Shown piece by piece: positions 1 through 5,880 of a stretch of 6,563 nucleotides of DNA. The position numbers and the translations under genes are program-made. The stretch comes from an uncultured Planctomycetaceae bacterium (GTDB taxonomy: Bacteria > Planctomycetota > Planctomycetia > Planctomycetales > Planctomycetaceae): contig CAIJTL010000961.1 of assembly GCA_903823545.1 (NCBI GenBank), positions 1 to 6,563 of the forward strand. The letters are read 5' to 3'. The stretch's first letter is position 1; each line of letters opens with the position of its first letter. Under the pieces are notes generated by a model, which saw only the letters and a list, made by a program, of their open reading frames with translations, searched no databases and was not told the DNA's origin.

Positions 1-1
1 C

Positions 2-148
2 ACTAGCGAGTACTGCCAAATCGAAAAACTGGCGAACCTCGATCAGCTCCCGCCACACGGCTTCTACGTTTCCTGCCTCCCCGTAAAGATCAAAGCCGCC
101 AGTGCCGGTTGGTGCCGAGCCGTGGCACTTGTGCCTGAAGGTTCTTGA
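2..148 (+). CDS. Cyclase / kynurenine formamidase-like family protein, C-terminal fragment
   Basis: This is an open frame running in from the left edge and ending at a TGA at 146-148, giving 48 residues. It reads CQIEKLANLDQLPPHGF, then a segment with LPVKI, ASAGW and RAVALV. This resembles the C-terminus of the metal-dependent cyclase family (kynurenine formamidase-like hydrolases), in which an 'IE-L-NLD' segment is followed by a 'P-K-xG/A...RAVA' strand near the end. The metal-binding HxGTHxDxPxH motif of that family would lie N-terminal, outside the window, so the catalytic residues cannot be checked. The DUF72 gene begins 25 bp downstream on the same strand, so the two may be co-transcribed. 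The family assignment is from memory of the family pattern on a short fragment; the reading frame is well supported by its protein-like composition. Confidence 0.7.
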   Translation, partial: TSEYCQIEKLANLDQLPPHGFYVSCLPVKIKAASAGWCRAVALVPEGS

Positions 149-156
149 TCCTTCAG
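135..156 (+). other. Small hairpin across the stop codon, upstream of the DUF72 start
   Basis: A perfect 7 bp inverted repeat, CTGAAGG (135-141) and CCTTCAG (150-156), has an 8-base loop containing the upstream gene's TGA stop. The right arm overlaps the AGAAGG (155-160) that best serves as ribosome binding site for the DUF72 gene. No T-run follows, so it is not a typical intrinsic terminator. A role in translational coupling is possible but unproven, and a chance occurrence is not excluded. Confidence 0.35.
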
Positions 157-173
157 AAGGTGAAAGCCTCGTC

Positions 174-1109
174 ATGTCGTTGGTGGTCGTGAATCGTGAC
201 TCCGCTCTAGGCTCGCAACGAACCGGCGAGCCCAAACTGTATTTGGGATGTCCGGTTTGGGCCTGCGGTGAGTGGGTTGGTTCGTTCTTCACGCCGGATG
301 CGAAGACTCGTGATTACTTGAGGCAGTACAGCAGTGTCTTTAACACGGTTGAGGGAAATAGCACCTTCTATGCACTTCCGGGCCGAGACACGGTTCGACG
401 TTGGGCCAACGAGACTTCTGACGGTTTTCGTTTCTCGCTGAAGTTCCCGCGGGCGATCAGCCATGAAATGCAGCTTGTTGGTGCGGAAGCAGAGACGACC
501 ACGTTTCTCGATTTGTTGATGATCCTGCACGAATCGAAACGACTTGGCCCAACGTTTCTGCAACTTGGTCCGTCGTTCGATCGACGTCAATTTGATGCGC
601 TCGCTAGTTATCTCGAATCACTGCCGAGCGAACTGCCGTTTGCTGTTGAGGTTCGTCATCGCGATTACTTTGACAACGGACCCATCGAACACGCACTCGA
701 CGAACTCCTGAAGCGAGTTCAGATCGACCGAGTTCTCTTTGACAGTCGAGCGTTGTTTTCCGAACGACCAACGACAGAGGCTGAAAAAGAATCCCAGCGC
801 CGCAAGCCACGATCGCCACTACGGCGAACGGTGACAGGGCGGCATCCTCTTCTGCGCTTCATTGGTCGTGACAACTTGGATGCAATTCAATTTTGGATCG
901 ACGATTGGGCTCCAATCGTGGCCGACTGGCTTCATGCGGGCCTCTCACCGTTTGTATTTACTCACGCCCCCAACGATTTCTTTGCCGTGGAGTTCGCTCA
1001 ACGTTTTCACCACCGCCTGTCTGAGCTAGTCCCCAATCTCCCACCGCTGCCGGTGTCGCCAGCACAGCTTCAATCGCAAACACGATTGAAGCAGAGGCAA
1101 TTGTTTTGA
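174..1109 (+). CDS. DUF72 (YecE-like) family protein
   Basis: This is a 311-residue protein of the DUF72 family, which has a TIM-barrel-like fold and no firmly established biochemical role. Seen in the sequence: an N-terminal segment LYLGCPVWACGEWVGSFF (residues 22-39) matching the family's 'GxxxWxxxxWxGxFyP' opening; VEGNSTFYALP (59-69), the conserved E-x-N-x-T-F-Y strand; FRFSLKFPRAISH (85-97), matching the 'F-F-K-p--itH' motif; a 'Q-LGP-F' strand (130-135); and VEVRH (158-162), with its conserved E and H. Near the C-terminus are an RFIGRDN-like strand and a HAPNDFFA segment. The ATG at 174 is preferred because AGAAGG lies 13 bases upstream and the conserved domain begins shortly after. An in-frame GTG at 102 would overlap the upstream gene by 47 bases and adds residues unlike the family. 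The gene converges with the response regulator, leaving a 79 bp gap (1110-1188) with no clear terminator. Cytoplasmic, with no signal peptide. Confidence 0.88.
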   Translation: MSLVVVNRDSALGSQRTGEPKLYLGCPVWACGEWVGSFFTPDAKTRDYLRQYSSVFNTVEGNSTFYALPGRDTVRRWANETSDGFRFSLKFPRAISHEMQLVGAEAETTTFLDLLMILHESKRLGPTFLQLGPSFDRRQFDALASYLESLPSELPFAVEVRHRDYFDNGPIEHALDELLKRVQIDRVLFDSRALFSERPTTEAEKESQRRKPRSPLRRTVTGRHPLLRFIGRDNLDAIQFWIDDWAPIVADWLHAGLSPFVFTHAPNDFFAVEFAQRFHHRLSELVPNLPPLPVSPAQLQSQTRLKQRQLF

Positions 1110-1188
1110 CGTATCAGGACGAGTCTGCTGCGAATTGTGCCATCAGTTTTTCATGACGTTGTCGATTGCCTTTGTCATATCAGCAACT

Positions 1189-2583
1189 TTATGTCGAACG
1201 CTCAATTCCTAACTGCGTCATCTTTTGTTGCAAGCTCTGGCGATGCAGGCCGAGTTGTCTGGCGGCGGCGGAGATGTTGCTGTTGTTGTCGGTGAGGGCG
1301 GATTCGATGGCGGCACGTTCGAATTGTTCCACGAGCAATGTCTTGGCTTCCGTGAGGGGCAGGCCGTGAAGGTGCTCGAATGGAGATGCGGTTGTGAGTG
1401 CATCGCGATTTTGTTGGGGGAGCGGTAGGTCAGTGATTTGGATTTGGTTGGCCTGGCACATGGATGCGGCGGCGATGATGACTTGCTCGAGTTCGCGGAC
1501 ATTGCCAGGCCAGGAGTGAGCCAGCAGCGTGTCGATGACGCCGGCGGTGATCGTTGGGATGAGGTCACTGCTGAAGGTTCGTTCGAGAAAATAGTTCGCG
1601 AGCAACAAGACATCTTCCCGGCGTGTTCGCAGCGGCGGGACACGGAGTTCAATTCCACGGACGCGGAAGTAGAGGTCTTGGCGAAAGCGACCTTCGGGGA
1701 TTGCCGCTTCGAGGTCTTGGTGAGTGGCGCTGATGATGCGGACGTCGATTGAAATCGACTTGTTCGAGCCGACTGGTTGAATCACTCGTTCTTGGATCGC
1801 TCGCAGGATCTTGGTTTGGGCGGCAGTTGGCATGTCGCCAATCTCGTCGAGAAACAGCGTGCCGCCGTCCGCTTGGCGAAAGCAACCGAGGCGATCGGTG
1901 TCGGCTCCGGTGAAGGCTCCTTTCACGTGACCGAAGAGTTCGCTTTCGGTGAGCGATTCGGCGATCGCAGCGGTGTTGACGGCGATGAACGGGCCGGATG
2001 CTCGATCACTCATGCGGTGCAATTCGCGTGCGATGAGTTCTTTGCCGGTTCCGGTTTCACCTCGTATCAAAACAGGAAGCGGCGCTTTCGCTGCGCGAGT
2101 GATCTGGCTGAACAACTCCCTCATCGGGCGACTGATGCCGACGAGTGCTCCGAATGCTTGCTGTTGATCGAGTTGTTCCTGCAACGCCGTGACGCGATTA
2201 CGGAGTGCAAGTCGTTCGGTGGCACGGCGGACGATCGCTCGAAGCTGTTCGACTTCGTATGGTTTCATCAAATAGTCAGCCGCTCCGAGCCTCATGCATT
2301 CAACCGCTGTACCGACATGTTCGTTGGCGGTGACGACAATGATCTCGCACGAGGGGCGGTTCGATGGAGCGATGGTCGATAACTCTCGCAGTACCGACAG
2401 CCCGTCGCGAACAGGCATGTTGAGATCCAAGAAGACGAGGTCCGGCAATTGGTCTCGAATCGCCAACAACGCAGTATCGCCATCAGTTGCTTCGAGTAAT
2501 TCACAGCCGCTCGCTTTCAACGCTCGGAGCATCCCGTGCCGAGCGGCTTGTTCGTCATCGGCGATGAGTACGCGAAGGGACAT
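1189..2583 (-). CDS. Sigma-54-dependent NtrC-family response regulator
   Basis: This 464-residue protein has the full three-part NtrC architecture. The receiver domain (about 1-120) has the acidic pair D9/D10, phospho-acceptor D53, T85 and K107. A short linker (about 121-145) precedes the AAA+ domain (about 146-370). That domain has Walker A GETGTGKE (175-182), the sigma-54 contact loop GAFTGA (222-227), Walker B GGTLFLDEI (240-248), FRQDLYFRV with the arginine-finger region (300-308) and WPGNVREL (358-365). The C-terminus (about 420-464) is a Fis-type helix-turn-helix, with AAARQLGLHRQSL as the core. All residues needed for phosphorylation, ATP hydrolysis and sigma-54 engagement are present, so it should be a working activator. 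It lies directly downstream of a histidine kinase gene on the same strand, its evident partner. Start context: an AGGA lies 8-11 bases before the ATG, formed partly from the end of the repeat at 2593-2771. Target promoters are not identifiable here. Confidence 0.97.
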   Translation of the reverse strand: MSLRVLIADDEQAARHGMLRALKASGCELLEATDGDTALLAIRDQLPDLVFLDLNMPVRDGLSVLRELSTIAPSNRPSCEIIVVTANEHVGTAVECMRLGAADYLMKPYEVEQLRAIVRRATERLALRNRVTALQEQLDQQQAFGALVGISRPMRELFSQITRAAKAPLPVLIRGETGTGKELIARELHRMSDRASGPFIAVNTAAIAESLTESELFGHVKGAFTGADTDRLGCFRQADGGTLFLDEIGDMPTAAQTKILRAIQERVIQPVGSNKSISIDVRIISATHQDLEAAIPEGRFRQDLYFRVRGIELRVPPLRTRREDVLLLANYFLERTFSSDLIPTITAGVIDTLLAHSWPGNVRELEQVIIAAASMCQANQIQITDLPLPQQNRDALTTASPFEHLHGLPLTEAKTLLVEQFERAAIESALTDNNSNISAAARQLGLHRQSLQQKMTQLGIERST

Positions 2584-2592
2584 GATCGAATC

Positions 2593-2771
2593 CTGGAGTG
2601 CTGCGGCTCGACGCAGCCCTCAATTCCTATGCAATGATGACGTTCAAACGAGGGAAACCGCCGTGACGAAGATTAGGTTGAATGACGAACGGTTTTCGGA
2701 AAACAGCATCGTCATTCCAACAGCATCGTCATTCCAGTTGTCTCAGGGCTCCGTCAGGCCGGAGCACTCCA
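2593..2771 (-). repeat. Intergenic palindromic repeat element, copy A (MITE-like)
   Basis: About 179 bp whose ends are imperfect inverted repeats: CTGGAGTGCTGCGG at 2593-2606 and CCGGAGCACTCCA at 2759-2771. It is homologous along its whole length to copy B at 5711-5873, about 85% identical over the first 106 positions counted by eye and somewhat less after that. It is longer mainly because of a 17 bp tandem duplication. An internal complementary pair is ATGACG (2637-2642) with CGTCAT (2710-2715 or 2727-2732). It fills the gap between the kinase and regulator genes, overlaps the kinase 3' end by 29 bases, and ends 9 bases before the regulator ATG. I see no target-site duplication and no coding content of its own. 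Confidence 0.85.
2702..2735. repeat. 17 bp tandem duplication inside repeat copy A
   Basis: The unit AACAGCATCGTCATTCC occurs at 2702-2718 and again, identically, at 2719-2735. Copy B has a single related segment (about 5818-5835). Exact identity of the units suggests a recent slippage duplication. Each unit carries a CGTCAT that can pair with ATGACG at 2637-2642, so the element has two alternative 3' partners for one 5' arm. Confidence 0.9.
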
Positions 2772-4854
2772 AGGGGAGCCGCACTTCAAACGATGTTCCT
2801 GCGCCAGGCGTTGATTCGCAACGAATCTCTGCTCCAAGTTCGCGAATGCGACGACCGACGATGTACAAGCCGAGGCCGGTGCCGTCGAGCTTCGTGGTGA
2901 CGAACGGCTCGAAGAGGTGATCTTGAACTTCGGGCGGCAATCCTTCGCCATTGTCGCGGATCAGGATCACGATGGTTGTTGACTCGTGACGGCAGGAGAC
3001 ACTGACAACTCCATCGGTCCCGGCTGCGTCGATCGAGTTCGACAGCAAGTTGAATAAGATTTCTCCCAGACTTTCTGGGTCGGCACGGATCGCTGCGTGG
3101 TTGTCGTCGAAATTGGTTTCTAATCGCACTCCCTTTTGCTGGGCGAGATGTCGCAGAATTCGCAGCGTTCGTTCGAGCAAATCGCGTGGCACGCACGAAT
3201 CGATTGCTGCTGGCGCTGGGCGTGCGAATTCGAGAAGTTGTCGAGTTGAAGCCGCAAGGCGATCGATCTCGCTAATGATCAGCCGCAGATCTTCGACATG
3301 CGGGCTATCGGCACCGAGGTCTTCGGCCATCACAGTCGAGATCGTGCGGATCGATGAGAGTGGGTTTTTGATTTCATGTGCGATGGAACTGGCCAACAAA
3401 CCGAGTGTTGAAAGCTTCTCCTGCCGTAACGCTCGTCGTTCGGCAGTAAGGCGATCTTGTTGTAAGCGAGCGTTTCGCAATGTGACCGCCAATTGCTGGG
3501 TGAGTAGAGCGAGCGAACTGAGGTTCTCATCGTCCAATTCTTGATTGAACGACTTTCGGCCGAGCACTAGCAAACCTCGCAAGTCGCGATGGTCGAACGT
3601 GATCGCCGCCGAAGTTCCCGTCGCACTGAGTAGACCCTGAGCTGCTGGATCGCTTGCGACAAAGCGAGTCAGCACTCGCTGTCCTGATTCGGCGACGAGG
3701 CTTTGCATCGCGACCACTTGTTCGATGTTGAGCGATCGACCAGACATCGCGGTCCCGATGATTCGTTCGGCATCCGTCCGATCGGTATTCCCAAACAGCC
3801 AACAACCGGCATGGTCGACGCCGAACAGTGTTCGCACTTCGTCGATGATTGACGTCAGCCAGTTGTCGACAGGTTGGTCGATTCCTTCGGACATGCGTGC
3901 TGCGAGTTGTCGCGTCTGCTCACGAACTCCGGCGACTCGTGAGCCAAGCAGATAACGCAACGCTTCAGCGACTCGTTGACGCAGTGGTTGATAGCTCAAG
4001 ATCACTGCCGCCGCCGCGACCGCTTCGACGATGGCGAAGTCGACGCGCAATTGATCCGAAAGGCGATTGGTCACTTCAGCTAACGCTAGATGATGAAACA
4101 AAAAGGTGGCCGCTAAGACCGCTCCGTAAACCAACGTCCGTTCCAAAACGAGGGGAACGAAGCCAAATCGCACGACGTGATATGCGAACAACAACGCGGG
4201 CAGCAGTGGCGAAAGGCTCGCGATGAATTTCCACGCATCGGTTTGCTCGGGCCAAAGTGGAATCGCGAAGTACATGACGAACAGCACGAACAGACTCAAC
4301 GCACAGAGTAGGGCGGCCATGCCTCGAAAGAAGGACGCTGCTTGTGGCAATGTGACTCGCTTTCGCAGCGTCCAAAACGTCGTCGCCGCGATGAGGTTCG
4401 TCACGCATAACCAAACGACAAACGGCGTCGCAAACGGTGTGACGAGTGTCAGGTAATCACCATTCGGCTTTGCAAACAATGCCTGCACGATCGGGCCAAG
4501 TGCCAACACAGGGAGATAACACAATCCATATCGAGCATTCGCAGGCGGCTTCGCATCGACGCCCGTGTGCCACAAGCGAATGGCTCCATGGAGCATCGAA
4601 CTGGGCATCATGAGCAACCCAATGGTCATGGCTGACATCGAGAGTGCGTTCACTCGCAAGGGCCAAGAATGTGTCGCTTCCAACAACAAAATGTGGACGA
4701 AGTTCCCTGAATGCCACAGCCATGCAGCGGCGGTCAATGAGATCATCCAAATCGCCACATGCCGCCGATTCGGTCGCTCGATCAATGCCATCAGCAAGAC
4801 CGTGTCGATGACCGCTGCGGCGCCGAGTCCGAAAAGTTGTAGATCGTTAAACAT
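2743..4854 (-). CDS. Polytopic membrane sensor histidine kinase (GAF-HisKA-HATPase)
   Basis: This 703-residue protein would autophosphorylate and pass phosphate to the adjacent NtrC-type regulator. The N-terminal third (about 1-290) is strongly hydrophobic, with roughly eight or nine predicted membrane spans (for example near 5-25, 33-55, 68-90, 110-127, 136-158, 177-199, 209-230, 238-260 and 272-288). A GAF-like region (about 331-460) follows, then a short coiled linker (about 460-480). The dimerisation domain has the H-box SSIAHEIKNPLSS with phospho-acceptor H493. The ATPase domain has the N-box FNLLSNSIDA (N602, N606), the G1 box DNGEG (634-638), the F-box LFEPF (647-651) and the G2 box GTGLGL (658-663). 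The layout resembles PrsK, the kinase of the PrsK/PrsR pair in PEP-CTERM/XrtA loci, but no exosortase genes are visible, so I do not assign that name. The final residues ECSGLTEP and the stop lie in or beside repeat copy A. No good Shine-Dalgarno precedes the ATG, so the exact start is less certain than the frame. Confidence 0.95.
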   Translation of the reverse strand: MFNDLQLFGLGAAAVIDTVLLMALIERPNRRHVAIWMISLTAAAWLWHSGNFVHILLLEATHSWPLRVNALSMSAMTIGLLMMPSSMLHGAIRLWHTGVDAKPPANARYGLCYLPVLALGPIVQALFAKPNGDYLTLVTPFATPFVVWLCVTNLIAATTFWTLRKRVTLPQAASFFRGMAALLCALSLFVLFVMYFAIPLWPEQTDAWKFIASLSPLLPALLFAYHVVRFGFVPLVLERTLVYGAVLAATFLFHHLALAEVTNRLSDQLRVDFAIVEAVAAAAVILSYQPLRQRVAEALRYLLGSRVAGVREQTRQLAARMSEGIDQPVDNWLTSIIDEVRTLFGVDHAGCWLFGNTDRTDAERIIGTAMSGRSLNIEQVVAMQSLVAESGQRVLTRFVASDPAAQGLLSATGTSAAITFDHRDLRGLLVLGRKSFNQELDDENLSSLALLTQQLAVTLRNARLQQDRLTAERRALRQEKLSTLGLLASSIAHEIKNPLSSIRTISTVMAEDLGADSPHVEDLRLIISEIDRLAASTRQLLEFARPAPAAIDSCVPRDLLERTLRILRHLAQQKGVRLETNFDDNHAAIRADPESLGEILFNLLSNSIDAAGTDGVVSVSCRHESTTIVILIRDNGEGLPPEVQDHLFEPFVTTKLDGTGLGLYIVGRRIRELGAEIRCESTPGAGTSFEVRLPLECSGLTEP

Positions 4855-4918
4855 GAGCAGAGTCTATTCGCAGTCTAGGCTTTCTACGTAGTCGTCATCA
4901 CTTCGGGTGAAGCGATTT

Positions 4919-4982
4919 CGTGGAGCCCGTTTCCAACGTTCCAATTCCGTTTGTTTCAAGCACGTTGACAACGTGCTCCACG
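4919..4982. repeat. Palindromic intergenic repeat upstream of the kinase gene
   Basis: The outer arms CGTGGAGCCCGTT (4919-4931) and AACGTGCTCCACG (4970-4982) are complementary at 12 of 13 positions. Nested on the right is a 19-base palindrome, AGCACGTTGACAACGTGCT (4959-4977), with 9-base arms around a single central base. The left arm can pair with the rightmost arm, or the two right-hand arms can pair with each other, giving two mutually exclusive folds. It occupies the middle of the 157 bp gap (4855-5011) between the 114-residue membrane protein gene and the kinase gene. It could be a dispersed repeat, a dyad operator, or a transcript-end hairpin. No T-run follows it, so terminator function is not supported. 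I see nothing else convincing in the gap. Confidence 0.75.
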
Positions 4983-5011
4983 GAATCTTCACAAGCGAGG
5001 AGCGATGGCGG

Positions 5012-5356
5012 TTACGCGTTTGGGGCTTCGGCCTTCGGATCATTCGGTGTTTCACGGTCACTGAAACAGAGCCGATCCAACAAAGTACCGATGAAGTACA
5101 GTGCCGTCCCGTTAAGAACGGCGGAAAGGCAGAGTACGAGCAGCACTAGCAACGGAAATCCGAAGGCGGTTGGCGATGCCGGGATGAATCCCGTGGAGAT
5201 GATGAGCATACTCAAAGGTGAAGTGATCAAGATCGCGTACAGGCCGCAGAATGCAGTTTGGTGGGCCGTCGCAAACATGAAGATCATTGCCGCGATGAAC
5301 GCCAGGGCGTAGACGCCAGGGAGTAAGGTCCTGAAGAAATAAAGTTGTTGTTTCAT
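5012..5356 (-). CDS. Small three-helix membrane protein of unknown function
   Basis: The 114-residue product is mostly hydrophobic. Three likely membrane helices lie near residues 11-34, 36-58 and 66-88. A charged, probably extramembrane tail follows (DRETPNDPKAEAPNA at the end). I do not recognise a named family and see no catalytic motif. The ATG at 5354-5356 is well placed behind an AGGAAGA (complement of 5361-5367). The upstream gene's stop lies only 9 bp away and inside this ribosome binding site, so the two small genes are almost certainly co-transcribed and probably translationally coupled. PspA further upstream and the membrane kinase downstream suggest an envelope-related setting, but this is inference from position only. 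Confidence 0.8.
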   Translation of the reverse strand: MKQQLYFFRTLLPGVYALAFIAAMIFMFATAHQTAFCGLYAILITSPLSMLIISTGFIPASPTAFGFPLLVLLVLCLSAVLNGTALYFIGTLLDRLCFSDRETPNDPKAEAPNA

Positions 5357-5360
5357 TGGG

Positions 5361-5367
5361 TCTTCCT
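5361..5367 (-). promoter_or_regulatory. Ribosome binding site of the small membrane protein gene
   Basis: AGGAAGA on the minus strand, four bases before the ATG. It overlaps the TAG stop (5366-5368) of the preceding gene, an arrangement typical of translational coupling. Confidence 0.7.
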
Positions 5368-5695
5368 ATCGCAAAGGTTCAAAAACAGAGACCTCAGCGG
5401 GTTCAAGTGACCGTTTGCCATCCGGGCCGATCCAGCGGATGGCTGTTTGCGATGTTTCAACGATGAGTTGAACCAGTAAATGACATGGCCCCTCTTTCCC
5501 GATGACGTTGTAGTCCACGAACGGTCCTGTCGCATCGTGGCCAACGATTCGGTGAGCGATCTCAAACGAGTTCCCGCCGATGACGACGAAGCAAGGGGGA
5601 TGCAATCGCAACAATCGACCTTCGATCGGTGACGCACGAATGCGATCGACTCGCCACCACGATCGGATGCAGTCGAGTAATGCCGATAACAACAT
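5366..5695 (-). CDS. Hypothetical 109-residue protein
   Basis: I do not recognise this protein. It starts with a weakly hydrophobic helix (MLLSALLDCIRSWW), followed by a mixed, beta-rich-looking region: a RLLRLHPPCFVVIGG stretch near residues 27-41, a central EIAHRIVGHDATGPFVDY stretch, and WIGPDGKRSLEPAEVSVFEP towards the end. No signal peptide cleavage site or known motif is clear. It is judged real because a strong Shine-Dalgarno, GAGGAGG, lies five bases before the ATG, and because its stop meshes with the next gene's ribosome binding site. The alternative overlapping frame (5353-5709, 118 residues) has a composition poor in hydrophobic core and rich in Arg/Ser, like a shadow frame. It lies between repeat copy B and the small membrane protein gene. 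Confidence 0.72.
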   Translation of the reverse strand: MLLSALLDCIRSWWRVDRIRASPIEGRLLRLHPPCFVVIGGNSFEIAHRIVGHDATGPFVDYNVIGKEGPCHLLVQLIVETSQTAIRWIGPDGKRSLEPAEVSVFEPLR

Positions 5696-5700
5696 GACGA

Positions 5701-5707
5701 CCTCCTC
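5701..5707 (-). promoter_or_regulatory. Strong ribosome binding site of the 109-residue gene
   Basis: GAGGAGG on the minus strand, five bases before the ATG at 5693-5695. It sits only three bases from the end of repeat copy B (which begins at 5711), and it decides both the start codon and the reading frame of this gene. Confidence 0.8.
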
Positions 5708-5710
5708 AAC

Positions 5711-5873
5711 CTGGAGTGCTGCGGTCCAACGCAGCCCTCAATTCCTATGCAATGACGACGCTCAAACTGGGAAACGCTCGTGAAGAAGATTGAGCTGACT
5801 GAGGAACGGTTTTCGGAAGTTCCACGCCGTCATTCCAATTGTCTAAGGGCAGCGTCGAGCCGCAGCACTCCAG
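5711..5873 (-). repeat. Intergenic palindromic repeat element, copy B (MITE-like)
   Basis: A 163 bp element bounded by a perfect 14 bp inverted repeat, CTGGAGTGCTGCGG (5711-5724) and CCGCAGCACTCCAG (5860-5873). Nested inside are further complementary pairs in the right order for one long interrupted hairpin: GCCCT (5734-5738) with AGGGC (5846-5850), AATGACG (5751-5757) with CGTCATT (5828-5834), and GGAAC (5803-5807) with GTTCC (5819-5823) around an 11-base loop. It is homologous to copy A at 2593-2771 in the same orientation. It lies 7 bp after the pspA-like stop codon and immediately before the next gene's ribosome binding site. No target-site duplication or coding capacity is evident. Confidence 0.9.
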
Positions 5874-5880
5874 GTTTTAC

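Noticed and set aside
121..140. Possible sigma-54 promoter beginning TGGCAC upstream of the DUF72 gene
   Set aside because: TGGCAC is present, but there is no TTGC at the required spacing (GG and GC ten bases apart). It also lies inside the coding sequence of the upstream gene.
102..173. GTG start at 102 extending the DUF72 protein by 24 residues
   Set aside because: It would overlap the upstream cyclase-like frame by 47 bases, has no good ribosome binding site, and adds residues that do not resemble the family. The ATG at 174 fits better.
1121..1146. Possible minus-strand sigma-54 promoter (TGGCACAATTCGC) in the convergent gap
   Set aside because: The GG to GC spacing is eight rather than ten bases, and it points away from any minus-strand gene start, towards the 3' end of the DUF72 gene.
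1110..1188. Bidirectional terminator between the convergent genes
   Set aside because: Only a weak five-base pairing (GTCAT / ATGAC) was found, with no strong stem followed by a T-run on either strand.
1777..2382. 201-residue plus-strand open frame
   Set aside because: It lies wholly antisense to the response regulator AAA+ and receiver domains, whose motifs are complete. It shows no family resemblance, so it is a shadow frame.
2294..2920. 208-residue plus-strand open frame spanning repeat copy A
   Set aside because: It is antisense to two well-supported genes and reads across the repeat. Its Ser/Arg-rich composition is typical of a shadow frame.
5353..5709. 118-residue minus-strand frame overlapping the 109-residue gene
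   Set aside because: It is rich in Arg/Ser/Cys, with a low-quality composition. The alternative frame has a strong, correctly spaced GAGGAGG and a stop meshed with the next gene's ribosome binding site.
5711..5873. Target-site duplication flanking the repeat elements
   Set aside because: Flanking bases of copy B (CAAC / GTTT) and of copy A (AATC / AGGG) show no direct duplication, so insertion by a classical transposase is not demonstrated from this window alone.
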